64,000 bases of DNA from Paulinella micropora. Lineage: Eukaryota > Cercozoa > Imbricatea > Euglyphida. The notes under the pieces were generated by a model, which was not told the DNA's origin, made no database searches, and worked only from the letters and a program-made list of their open reading frames with translations. Within the stretch, counting starts at the first letter, position 1, and the number at the start of each line of letters is the position of its first letter. Positions 24,251-38,858 of this stretch are shown piece after piece. The stretch lies in assembly GCA_009731375.1 (NCBI GenBank), contig BJOX01000015.1, positions 838,739-902,738 on the forward strand, given 5' to 3'. The translations under genes were made by a program, and so were the position numbers.

Positions 24251-26416
24251 ATGAATGGGGAGGGCGAAGAGGTAGTGATGGAGGTCTCTGATGATGAAGA
24301 AGAAGAAGAGGAGGAGCAGGAGGAGGAACAAAAACAAGAACAGAAAGAGCAGGCTGCTGTAGAAGAAGACGAGGAGGAGGGGGAGGGAGGTGATGAAGAA
24401 TTCATGCCCTGTTACAATCCAAGCCCTCATACGGCCGAGGAAATAGAGACTGAGAGAGAAAAACTCCTGGGAAAGGGGTTCGACTGGAAGCTGGGTCCAC
24501 AGGCGGTGGATTGGGGAGCAGATCGACCTTGGCACAAACCGAAGACGACACTCGATGAAAAAAAAGACACTGGCCCCCTGTCGTAAGCCCTCCTCTCTCT
24601 CTGTCTTCTCGAAATATTTTTCCTATTCCAGTTAGCACCTCATTCCCCAACACTTTTTTTAAAAATTGTGTTGTGTTGTTTCAGACAACGATTGGAAAGA
24701 AAAAAAATTTCAACTCTGTGTTTGGTCTGTTGGTTTCTTGTAATCATGGTGTCAACTTTTTTCAAGGTTTTTGTTTGTTTTGCAAATTTTTTTTTAATTT
24801 TTTTTCTTTTTTCCTGTGTGTAGACACTTTTTGCACTTTTTACCAATGGATGCGGTGACAAAAATTATACAGCTTACTAACATAGAGCTAGCGAAAGAGA
24901 AAGATAAGAGGGTCTCAAAACCACTTACCACGGAAGAAATTTTTGTCTTTGTGGGGCTGTTAATCCAAATCTTATTGGCCGACAGAGGTAGGAGAAGGTC
25001 ACACTGGGCACCCAAAAAGTGTATGGGTACAGACGGCTTGCCGGGGGATGGTTACGGCGACATAATGGCCTGCAATCGGTTCGAGGGGATCTTGAAATGT
25101 TTACGTACAGGTCCACCAGCAACAGAAGAGGACCCTTTTTTGCCTATTCGGGGGTGGGCGGAGGCTGTCGATCGTAAGGCGAGGGAAGCCATAGTTGCGG
25201 GGGGGGTCATTACTATCGACGAAAGTATGGGGCAGTTCACTGGAGAAGGAATGCCTGGGCAAATGGTTGTTCCCCGCAAGCCGATCCCCGTGGGAAGGGA
25301 ATATCATACCGCCTGTTGTGTCGAGTCTGGGGTCTGTATCGCACTGGAGATGGTGGAAGGTAAGGAGAGAGATAAAAAAAAAAAGAATTTGCACATGAGT
25401 TCGGGGTCACTACTGCCACCACTTTGCGTATGATGAGGCCGTGGTTCGGTTCTGGGCGCATTGCAATCGGTGATTCGTGGTTTGCCAGTTGCAAAACAGC
25501 ATGTGAGTTGAAAAAAAGGGGCCTTGATTTTGTCGGAATGGTGAAGACTGCACACGCGGGCTTTCCTGTGAAGATGCTATGGGGTGCCAGGGGGGGGTCG
25601 AAGGGGGATTTGGCGTCAGCAACATGCGAAAAGGACGGTATCAGGCTGCTCGCGGTGAACCAAAACGACCACAATCAGCAGCAGGTTATTGCTACATGCT
25701 CCACCACTTTGCCCGGCAAGCCGCGGAATGCTCGTTACAGCCGCACTTTGCCTCTTGTCCCGAGGTGCGAGGCCGTGGCGTTGTATTATAGCGCTTTCAA
25801 CGCTGTCGATCAATTCAACTCCGCTCGCCACGGGTCCTCTTCCCTCAACCTCGGCATTACAGTCAATGACTGGAAAAAGGTTGATTTCTTTATTTTGCTG
25901 GATTTTATTATCACCAATGCTTACAAGCATTTCAATTTTTTCAGCAAAACCGTTTTGGTCAATCTCAATATGCTGAAAGGAGACAACAGGCCCGGCTTTT
26001 TCAAGCATCTCCTCGCATCCAAGCTCATTGAAAGCGGAAACGAGCCTAATCTTGCAGGTCCCCAGCCCCCCCCCTCTGCACCCCTCGCTCCTGTCGCCCC
26101 CCCGTTCACCCCGTGCATGGAACTGTGCAGATATCCTTTGACCCTTATGTCGGACAAAATTAGAAAAAAGCAGGAGGCCGGTCGCGCATACAGCCAGAGC
26201 ACGGAGAGGCCAAAGAGGCGTAGGTGCCGTGTTTGCCTGTACGCTTTTTCTGAGAGGAGGGTGTCCATGACGAGTTATTATTGCGCCTCCTGTGGCCAGG
26301 ATATGCCACTGTGCAGCGGCGAAGGTCGCACATGTCACGCCTGGCACAAGCAATACGGAAAACCAGCAAAAAAAAAACTGAGCGTAAGTGATTTTGAGCA
26401 TTTTCAAATCGTTTAA
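24251..26416 (+). CDS. piggyBac-like transposase (two exons, one frameshift)
   Basis: DDE transposase of the piggyBac (DDE_Tnp_1_7) type. Exon 1 (24,251-24,582) encodes an acidic Glu-rich N-terminus. The intron at 24,583-24,823 (GTAAGC...GTGTAG, 241 nt, phase 2) rejoins as TGPLS-HFLHFLPMDAVTKI, matching the usual start of the catalytic region. Exon 2 carries VITIDESMGQF (first Asp) and IAIGDSWFASC (second Asp). FNAVDQFNS lies where the third catalytic region belongs, with one DQ rather than the usual two-Asp DxxD. A C-terminal Cys/His-rich finger follows: CRVCLYAF, YYCASCGQD, and a final C-x2-W-H. An 11-A run (25,374-25,384) shifts the frame by one between VEGKERDKKK and EFAHEFGVTTATT, so the copy is disabled unless this is an assembly error or slippage site. 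The start is the first ATG in frame. Length is about 640 codons. Confidence 0.85.
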
Positions 26417-26661
26417 ACACTAGATACCACCTGGTATCAGGGGCAAAAATGACTTTGGGGCGGGGGCTCTCTGACAGTAAGGCATGCGCCTTTTCACTTA
26501 TGTAAATACATTTTTCTTACTTTGGGTGACAGGAAAACAAAGTTTAATAACAATATTAATAAAGTTTTATGATTCTATTATTTTTTTCTGATCCGGAATA
26601 TTAATAATTATGGATACCATATGGTATCCATGCACATACACATAGACATTGAGATTGATAC
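26417..26661. other. 3' flank of piggyBac-like element
   Basis: AT-rich sequence carrying the palindrome variant at 26,423-26,438, an AATAAAGTTTTATGA word near 26,557 that could serve in polyadenylation, and a 20 bp perfect palindrome, TGGATACCATATGGTATCCA, at 26,611-26,630. Confidence 0.5.
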
Positions 26662-27795
26662 ATACTAAGCATTTGATACATTATTTATACCTTTGATTGT
26701 TGCCGTTCTTATTCTGTTGTCTGTGTATGACGACAGAGGCGGAAGACGTGGGTATGGTGTTGTACCTTTGTCAATCAAAGATGGTAAATTTTTGAAATGG
26801 GGACGAGATTGAAAGCCAAAGTGTGGATTCTTTCCTATTCTCAAGTCACTACCTGCAAAAACCAATTTGTAAAATCGTTCGTCTTCCTCTACTTTTTGTT
26901 ATCCAAGCTCTAAACCCCCTGTATATACAGGTTGGGATTGCTTGTATTCTAAATGTCTGAGTGATTGAACGTGAGGCTCAAGACGTTCGAAAAGCTTTTG
27001 GTCGTCAGGTACGGTAGCGACAAGAAAAAGTAAATCGTCTACTTGTCGAATGCCAAACACAAAGTTAGACAAATTCTGCCGACGCAGTATAGTTAAGAAA
27101 CGAAACTCGTCAAAAATACATTTGATTTGGGCTAGTGGGGAAGAAAGGTAGCCTCCAATAGGACAACCTTGGATTTGCTGAAAGCATGCATTGCCCATGA
27201 CGAAAAATGTATAGTCTAAATCCATTTCTACTATGTCTAATAGATCTTGGAAAGTAAATACTACATAATCCTCACGTGATGCATTATGGTGCCATCCTAC
27301 GTCATATTTCATACGTCCATTCATATCAAGTCTTAGTATTTTCGAGACTTGTACTTTTTCTCTTTGCTTTCCTCTTTTTCCTGTGGCTTCATATTCTCTA
27401 AGAATAATAAAAAGCTAGTGAAGGGACATCACGATTTCTTTTTTATCTAACCACGTAAACATTTGTTTCACGTCAAACGAGAGTGTTTGGATATCTAAAT
27501 CTACATCCAATTTATTCTCTAATTTTTGAAACAATGTTTGGGCTTTTTTGATTTTCCCTTTTAAATCCGAAAGCTTGTTGAGATTGAAATTGGGAACGTA
27601 TTTTGTTACTTGTAGGACGAGAAAGTTTAAAGCTTTAAGGTTGGCCATAACGATCGGTTCGACAAGTAGACGGCTAGAGTAGGAGCAAGAGACAGAAGTT
27701 GCAAGGAAGTGTTCCTCCGTAATTGACAACTCGACGGTCCTGTCGTAGACGTTGGAGAGGAAGAAGGTGTACTGGGCGTGCTGACATCGTTGTCA
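26662..27795 (-). pseudogene. Decayed Penelope-like reverse transcriptase
   Basis: A single minus-strand frame about 375 codons long, interrupted by only three stops: TAG at 27,415-27,417, TAA at 26,899-26,901 and TAG at about 26,662. Order along the frame: LSFDVKQMFTWL (RT motif with the first catalytic Asp), DLLDIVEMDLDYTFFVMGNA, CFQQIQGCPIGGYLSSPLAQ (the Q-x3-G-x-P-x-G-x3-S-P-x-A motif), FGIRQVDDLLFLV (catalytic VDD box), then LPPLSSYTDNRIRTATIKGI in the thumb-like region. The motif spacing and the short loop before QQIQG resemble Penelope-like elements more than LTR or LINE RTs. No GIY-YIG endonuclease is visible. It is truncated at its 3' side, where the piggyBac-like element begins; a candidate continuation lies at 23,440-23,790. 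Confidence 0.7.
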
Positions 27796-28050
27796 CGGGA
27801 CTGGGGCAAAAACATAGACAAAGACAACACAAAACACATATACAAAACATAAGAGGTTCCGTCCGGTCGTGAACGTAGCACCGAGTATTAAAGTATTGAA
27901 TTTATCAGGTAATCGTACGGGAAGCACGGGAGTCTCGGAATGCGCCGTAGAGGACATGTCACTACCCTCGTGGGTTGTGCATAGCTTGTACAGGACATGG
28001 CACTAGCCTCGTGGGTTGTGCGTAGTTGAGAAACATTTCTAGTGGCGAGC
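27796..28050. other. Unique sequence, no gene seen
   Basis: Includes a short tandem duplication of a ~52 bp phrase around CTCGTGGGTTGTGC (about 27,955-28,025). It ends in GAGC repeats that lead into (GA)n. Confidence 0.6.
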
Positions 28051-28059
28051 GAGCGAGCG

Positions 28060-28129
<70 letters not shown>

Positions 28130-28204
28130 TAGTAGCAGTAGTAGTAGGAGTTAGTAGTAGCAGTAGTTAGTAGTAGTAGTCGTAGTAGTAGCAGTAGTAG
28201 TAGC

Positions 28205-28251
<47 letters not shown>

Positions 28252-28325
28252 CAGCAGCAGCAGTAGTAGTAGTAGTAGTAGTAGTAGCAGTTGGTAGTAG
28301 TAGTAGTAGTAGTAGCAAGTAGTAA

Positions 28326-28382
<57 letters not shown>

Positions 28383-28386
28383 CAGC

Positions 28387-28424
<38 letters not shown>

Positions 28425-28497
28425 AAGTAGTAGTTAGTAGCAGTAGTAACAGTAGTAAGTAGTAGTAGTAGTAGTAGTAGTACTAGTAGTAGTAGTC
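28051..28497. repeat. (GA)n then (TAG)n microsatellite
   Basis: GA run to about 28,125, then TAG triplets with CAG variants to 28,497. Confidence 0.95.
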
Positions 28498-28704
28498 CTT
28501 TGATCTTTCACGTTTTCTGAATAAGCATTTATGGTTATTAAATAAACTGATTACCTAATAATAGTTTTGGCAGCCTTATGAAGTACAGTAGTCCGACTGC
28601 TACAGTGAAGCTATTAATAATAATAACGAAGTCCGTAGCAAGAGCTAATCAAGGAAAACAAAAGAAGCATCCAAAGCTGCATCAGGAACAAGGAAATAAA
28701 CAAT

Positions 28705-28739
<35 letters not shown>

Positions 28740-28812
28740 NNNNNNNNNNGGTTTTACACTTAGTCCTCCCTACTTCGAAACTCTTCCATGGAGAACTTTT
28801 TGGGCGGAGGTG
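28498..28812. other. Unique AT-rich stretch, poly-G run and 10-N gap
   Basis: About 210 bp without a gene, then about 31 G (28,709-28,739) ending at a 10-N gap (28,740-28,749), then about 60 bp of unique sequence. Confidence 0.8.
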
Positions 28813-31425
<2,613 letters not shown>

Positions 31426-31692
31426 TGATGATGACGGCGATGATGATGATGATGATGACGATGATGATGATGATAATGGTGATGACGATGATGACGATGA
31501 TGATGATGATGATGGAAGAGAGAGAAAGAGAGAGGGAAGAGAGAGAGAGAGAGATAGAAAGAGAGAGAGAGAGAGAGAGAAAGAGATAGTGAAAGAGAGA
31601 GAGAGAGAGACCCGAGGGAGTTTCCCTTCCTCCAGGAGTCGTTTCAACTCACGGATGGCTTCAGGGTATAAGACCATGCTGCATACACACAA
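31426..31692. repeat. (GATGAT)n and (GA)n, short unique flank
   Basis: GATGAT to about 31,513, GA runs to 31,609, then about 80 bp of unique sequence. No gene seen. Confidence 0.9.
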
Positions 31693-31811
31693 AAAGCAAA
31701 TCCTGGAAGTTTCCCCGAAAACTTTACTGGATTCGGGTGATTTCCCGGGAAAGTTTCCAGCAAATCACCCGAATTCAGTAAGTTTCCGGGGAAACTTCCA
31801 GGATTTGCTTT
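31693..31811. mobile_element. Fold-back element, ~50 bp arms
   Basis: The left arm starts AAAGCAAATCCTGGAAGTTT and the right arm ends AAACTTCCAGGATTTGCTTT. The arms pair over about 50 bp with a few mismatches and a central spacer of about 18 bp that includes CCCGGGAAAG. No ORF. Very probably a small non-autonomous fold-back transposon or a recent palindromic duplication. Confidence 0.75.
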
Positions 31812-31910
31812 ACTGTGATATATGCATGCATGAATCTATGTATCTATGCAAATAAGGGTGAAATGAAAAAAAAAAAAAACGAGAGAGAGAGAACGAAAGG
31901 AAGCACCGCC

Positions 31911-31981
<71 letters not shown>

Positions 31982-32003
31982 AAGAGAGAGAAAGAGAGAT
32001 TGA

Positions 32004-32035
<32 letters not shown>

Positions 32036-32086
32036 TTGAGTGTGTTTGTGTGTGTGTGTGTGAAAGAGAGAGAGATATATATATAC

Positions 32087-32175
<89 letters not shown>

Positions 32176-32395
32176 TGAGTGAGAGAGAGAGATGAGTGAA
32201 TGAGTGAGGAAGTGTGTGTGTGTGAGAGAGAGAGAGAGAGAAAGAGAGAAAGAGAGAGCGAGAGAGAGAGAAGAGAGAGAGAAAGAGAGAGAGAGAGAGA
32301 AAGAAAGAGAGAGAGAGAGAGAGGGAGAGAAAGAGAGAGAGAGAAAGAGAGAGGGAGAGAAAGAAAGAGAGAGAGAAAGAGAGAAAGAGAGAGAG

Positions 32396-32467
<72 letters not shown>

Positions 32468-32538
32468 TGATTGATAGGTAGATATATAGTTAGAGAGGCA
32501 AGTGTGTCATACACACGCGTCTCTCTAACTGTATATCT

Positions 32539-32570
<32 letters not shown>

Positions 32571-32618
32571 GAGGGAGAGAGAGAGAGAGAGGGAGAGAGA
32601 GAGAGAGTGAGAGATAGA

Positions 32619-32657
<39 letters not shown>

Positions 32658-32677
32658 TGAGTGAGTGAGAGAGAGAG

Positions 32678-32743
<66 letters not shown>
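31812..32743. repeat. (GA)n, (GT)n, (AT)n and (GATA)n block
   Basis: Long GA tracts with GT interruptions, an AT run at about 32,090-32,127, GATA at about 32,397-32,466, about 60 bp of unique sequence (32,480-32,540), then GA to 32,743. No gene seen. Confidence 0.92.
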
Positions 32744-32744
<1 letters not shown>

Positions 32745-32776
32745 TCGCGGGTTCAACCCCCGCATGACCATCCACC
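32744..32776 (+). other. tRNA 3'-half-like fragment (T arm, acceptor strand, CCA)
   Basis: GCGGGTTCAACCCCCGC forms a perfect 5 bp T stem with the loop TTCAACC, which also fits a pol III B box. ATGACCAT then ends CCACCA, like an acceptor strand with an encoded CCA. Everything 5' of the T arm is replaced by (GA)n, so it is not a functional tRNA. It is probably a truncated tRNA-derived retroposon. Confidence 0.45.
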
Positions 32777-33975
32777 AAAAACAAAAAACATTCAGCAAAC
32801 GACCGGGTAATTCGCCTTAGACGCGGTGTTCTCCCAATCATTTGGAGCTATTTGGTAAAAATATATATTTCTAGAATCTTTCTCCTTACAACCTCCCTAG
32901 ATTTTTATCATTTTTGCGTAATAGTCAAATATGATAAAATGAATTCACCAGCCAGCCAGAGAGAGAGAAAGAGAGAGAGAGAGAGAGCGAGTGAGAGAGA
33001 GAGAGGGAGGGAGGGAGGGAGGGAGAAAGAGATGGGAAGAAAAACAAGTATTCAAGTATGTTTGACTTTGGCGAAGAGCGACGAATAAGGGAGACTTTGA
33101 GAAGAGCCGGCGGCTTGTTTTCCAGACGATTGTACTGTTTTGAGGGATGCAGCGGCCCGTTTTAATCAAAACAGAATTTCCACGTACTTTGCGCTGTGTC
33201 ATTGCCTTTCACCCAATAATGGGCCTGCCTGCTTATTGCGAGAAAGGAGAATCTGGTATCTGGTGGCGAGACTATGAAAGGTGAGAGCTCGAGGAGATGG
33301 ATCCGGAGGGAATTCGATAAAACTAGATAATGCACATAGAAAAATTCGAGTATGATTGCTACTGACCTTCGATTTAATGAATTTACTTCTGCAAGTACTG
33401 TGACTACTTCTGCTACTACTTCTACTACTACCACTGGCCTGGGCCTTCGATTTAAGGGGTTACTTGTACAAGTACTGGTGACTATATGGTGGCCTGATTC
33501 TCAATTACTTAAATAATGTAAAGTAAAATAAACTCTCAAATATAAAATAAAATAAAATAGAATAATGTAAAATAAAACAAAATTATATCTCAAAAATATT
33601 GAAGTAGAAAGTAAATTAAAATAAAATTATATATAGAAGTATTAAAAATATTAAATAAAGTAAGATAAAATAATGTAACATTCTAAATATGTGAGGAGAA
33701 AGAAAAGAAAGGAAAAAAAAATTGAACCTTTCTTACTGGAAAAAAAGAAAGAAAGAAAGAGTAAAAGAGGATACAAATATGATAAGAGGGTATTGTCCCC
33801 AACGATAATTAAGAAACATTAAAAAACGTGTGTCCAACATTTTAGGGTTTCTTTAATTGTGACTGATAGTATAAAGTTTCTTCCGTTGAGGTTAGTTGAC
33901 ACTATAAAGTCTTTTCCAATCATACATATACGCTCGCAAAAGCTGGAAGACTCGAGATGACTTACCGAGGGGGTT
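32777..33975. other. AT-rich unique region with short (GA)n, no gene seen
   Basis: Contains GA/GAGG at 32,958-33,027, a partial duplication of the phrase GGCCTTCGATTTAA and relatives near 33,365 and 33,445, and AAATAAAATA-rich sequence at 33,520-33,680. ORFs below 100 codons show no motif. Confidence 0.6.
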
Positions 33976-35490
<1,515 letters not shown>

Positions 35491-35757
35491 GACACCGTGA
35501 TAGCCCAGTGGTCAAGTTCTACCATCTGGGCCCTGTCGCCAGTTCGATTCCCGTCGGTGCCACCAGTATTTTCATTGAACATACCGGTCTATTTCTGGAC
35601 CAGTATTTTCATTGAACATACCGGCCCGTCTGGAAGTGTTGGAACTGACCCTTGCGGGGTGTCATTAGAGCTTATCGTCAATTCTTCGTACTCCCCTCAC
35701 GGGTGAGACGATGGAGGCGCATGTGCAGAAATGCATCAGCCATTGACAGAGAAGCAC
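35491..35757 (+). mobile_element. tRNA-derived SINE, copy 1
   Basis: A 267 bp element. Its first 75 bp (35,491-35,565) are tRNA-like. GACACCG pairs 6/7 with CGGTGCC, followed by A and CCA. An A-box-like TAGCCCAGTGG and a B-box-like AGTTCGATTCCC are present, but the D and T stems are degenerate, so it is not a working tRNA. The body contains a tandem duplication of a 26 bp phrase starting CCAGTATTTTCATTGAACAT (35,563 and 35,600). It ends GACAGAGAAGCAC, directly followed by (ATT)n, and is also preceded by (ATT)n. A second copy at 38,008-38,274 (minus) is about 99% identical. The internal pol III promoter should drive transcription. Confidence 0.85.
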
Positions 35758-35826
<69 letters not shown>

Positions 35827-35884
35827 TATTATTACTACTACTACTACTACTACTACTGCTACTACTACTGCTGCTGCTATTACT

Positions 35885-35957
<73 letters not shown>

Positions 35958-36044
35958 GTACCTACAACGACTGCTACTGCTACTGCTATTACTATGTACT
36001 GCTACTTAATTGCTGCTCTACAAATACTATTGTTGATGAACCGC

Positions 36045-36138
<94 letters not shown>
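35758..36138. repeat. (ATT)n, (TAC)n, (CT)n and (ATCT)n
   Basis: ATT tail of the SINE to about 35,832, TAC to about 35,955, a unique phrase to 36,045, then CT and ATCT runs. Confidence 0.92.
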
Positions 36139-36140
<2 letters not shown>

Positions 36141-36481
36141 CCGTATTGGTGACTGCATTCCATCATAGCCGTCCAGTGTTGCATAGCCCGGGCTAGGTCC
36201 CTGCGGGGGTTTAGGCCTTTACACAATGTCATCATTGTAGCTTGCGCAGCTTACGGTGCTCAGAACACTTGGACTAACGGCTTCCTTTTCTTTCTCTTCT
36301 TCCTTATCCTCCCACTCTTCATTCCTAGATTGCCTTTTTCTTCAACGTCCTTCCTCCTCTTCTTTTTCCAGAACACAGTCTACCCGTGATTCCCATCCCG
36401 GACACATGCACAGTACACAAATTATTGTTTGATGTGAAACTGCGTTCCTTTGCAAGGACTACATTCCTTTGCGACATCTCA
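36139..36481 (+). mobile_element. R2 dispersed repeat, longest copy
   Basis: The last 110 bp (36,371-36,481) match the R2 copies at 4258 and 29,907. The preceding 230 bp are non-repetitive, beginning TTCCGTATTGGTGACTGC after (ATCT)n, and probably complete the element. (ATCT)n follows the 3' end. This makes the other copies 5'-truncated. No ORF is recognisable. Confidence 0.55.
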
Positions 36482-36493
36482 TCTATCTATCTA

Positions 36494-36559
<66 letters not shown>

Positions 36560-36560
36560 C

Positions 36561-36614
<54 letters not shown>

Positions 36615-36639
36615 ATATCTATATATCTATCTATCTATA

Positions 36640-36689
<50 letters not shown>

Positions 36690-36771
36690 CCTACCTATAT
36701 CCATCAACTCAAAAAATAACATTTGGCATCGAACGTCTATCCATAATAACGTACTTGCGAACGTACGATTT

Positions 36772-36838
<67 letters not shown>

Positions 36839-36859
36839 GTCTGCCTGTCTGTCTATCTG

Positions 36860-36896
<37 letters not shown>

Positions 36897-36933
36897 TTAT
36901 CGGTCTATCTATCTATCGGTCTATCTATCTATA

Positions 36934-36999
<66 letters not shown>

Positions 37000-37046
37000 A
37001 GGCATGCACTGGGATACCCTTCATGCTATCATGATTTGGCCGTTTA

Positions 37047-37117
<71 letters not shown>

Positions 37118-37118
37118 A

Positions 37119-37175
<57 letters not shown>

Positions 37176-37312
37176 CTATCTATCTCTCTCTATCTCTCTC
37201 TCTCCCTCTCTCTCTCTTCCTCTCTCTCTCTCTCTTCTTTCTCTCTCTCTCTCTCTCTTCTTTCTCTCACTCTCTCTCTTCTTTCTCTCTCTCTCTCTCT
37301 CTCTCTCTTTTG

Positions 37313-37379
<67 letters not shown>

Positions 37380-37442
37380 GTGTATCTGTGTATCTATCTG
37401 TGTATCTTTCTATCTATCTGTGTATCTATCTATCTATCTGTG

Positions 37443-37500
<58 letters not shown>

Positions 37501-37513
37501 CCTACCTACCTAC

Positions 37514-37576
<63 letters not shown>

Positions 37577-37700
37577 CCTACCTACCTACCTATATATCTA
37601 CCTACCTACCTACTTACCTACCTACCTACCTACCTATCTTTCTACCTACCTACCTACCTACCTACCTACCTACCTACCTACCTGCCTACCTATCTATCTT
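36482..37700. repeat. (ATCT)n, (CT)n and (ACCT)n block
   Basis: Mainly ATCT, with CT at 37,180-37,310, TGTGTATC variants at 37,378-37,445 and ACCT at 37,575-37,690. Unique phrases lie at 36,703-36,772 and at 37,000-37,048 (the R4 core). Confidence 0.93.
37000..37048 (+). repeat. R4 core repeat, copy 1
   Basis: Contains AGGCATGCACTGGGATACCC and ATGATTTGGCCGTTTAT, followed by (ATCT)n. Related copies lie at 37,708-37,757 and 37,780-37,830. Confidence 0.8.
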
Positions 37701-37707
37701 TCTTGCT

Positions 37708-37867
37708 CAGGCATGGACTGGGATAGCCTTCATGCCATCATGATTTGGCCGTTTATATCTATCTTTCTATGTTTCTGGTCAGGCATGAACTGGGATACGC
37801 TTCATGCTATCATGATTTGGCCGTTTTCGAACGACATTGCTGCGATCGGGGGTAAAGTAGCCATCTA
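37708..37867 (+). repeat. R4 core repeat, copies 2 and 3
   Basis: Two further R4 cores about 72 bp apart. The third is longer and continues with CGAACGACATTGCTGCGATC before the ATA-rich tract. Confidence 0.75.
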
Positions 37868-37911
37868 ATAATGATGATTATGATGATGATGATGATGATG
37901 ATAATAATAAC

Positions 37912-38007
<96 letters not shown>
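37868..38007. repeat. (ATG)n/(AAT)n microsatellite
   Basis: The (ATT)n tail of the minus-strand SINE copy, seen here as AAT. Confidence 0.93.
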
Positions 38008-38274
38008 GTGCTTCTCTGTCAATGGCTGATGCATTTCTGCACATGCGCCTCCATCGTCTCACCCGTGAGGGGAGTACGAAGAATTGACGATAAGCTCTAA
38101 TGACACCCCCGCAAGGGCAGTTCCAACACTTCCAGACGGGCCGGTATGTTCAATGAAAATACTGGTCCAGAAATAGACCGGTATGTTCAATGAAAATACT
38201 GGTGGCACCGACGGGAATCGAACTGGCGACAGGGCCCAGATGGTAGAACTTGACCACTGGGCTATCACGGTGTC
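38008..38274 (-). mobile_element. tRNA-derived SINE, copy 2
   Basis: Reverse-complement copy of 35,491-35,757 with only two or three differences over 267 bp. One is in the phrase GCCCTTGCGGGGGTG, where copy 1 reads ACCCTTGCGGGGTG. The tRNA-like head is at 38,200-38,274. As in copy 1, both flanks are (ATT)n/(AAT)n. Confidence 0.85.
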
Positions 38275-38314
38275 CACAATAATAATAATAATAATAGTAA
38301 TAATAATAATAATA

Positions 38315-38345
<31 letters not shown>

Positions 38346-38346
38346 G

Positions 38347-38390
<44 letters not shown>

Positions 38391-38506
38391 TAATAATAAT
38401 AATAATAGTAGTAATAATAATAATAAGAATAATAATAATAATAATAAATAACAATTTCTTATTATTATTATTATTATTATTATTATATTTATTATTATTA
38501 TTATTA

Positions 38507-38546
<40 letters not shown>

Positions 38547-38548
38547 CA

Positions 38549-38620
<72 letters not shown>

Positions 38621-38650
38621 TGTTATTATATTTATTATTATTATTATTCT
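38275..38650. repeat. (AAT)n then (ATT)n inverted block
   Basis: AAT to about 38,445, switching to ATT to 38,650, which forms a long imperfect palindrome. Confidence 0.93.
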
Positions 38651-38858
38651 TGGAGTGTTGACTGTGACATATTTGAGGGAAATCCCGATGAAAAAACCTA
38701 GTCACACTTGCTAAACAGAGTTCCAGCCCAATGGCCTCAAGGCGTTAAACTGTGACGCCAACTCATAACCCTTTGGTGGTAGATGCTGGGGAGGAGGGTC
38801 GTTGCGCGCGTAAAAGATCTTAAACTCCGCATATGCTGGTTGATAGCCCAGGACCCAG
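38651..38858. other. Unique sequence before gap, no gene seen
   Basis: About 208 bp of unremarkable sequence. No ORF with motifs. Confidence 0.6.

Larger units (their letters stand above)
23763..26628 (+). mobile_element. piggyBac-like DNA transposon (approximate limits)
   Basis: The transposase gene is bracketed by copies of a 16 bp palindrome, GATACCATATGGTATC. On the left one exact copy (23,763-23,778) is followed by a 14/16 variant (23,783-23,798). On the right a 14/16 variant (26,423-26,438) begins 7 bp after the stop codon, and an exact copy lies at 26,613-26,628. I take these as limits for the element, but the true terminal inverted repeats are not certain. A TTAA, the usual piggyBac target, occurs at about 26,602 but no matching left TTAA was identified beside the left palindromes. 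Confidence 0.6.

Noticed and set aside
25616-26407. 263-codon minus-strand ORF
   Set aside because: Antisense shadow of the piggyBac-like transposase; no independent motif.
35491-35565. Functional tRNA gene
   Set aside because: D and T stems do not pair properly, and the unit is the head of a repeated 267 bp element.
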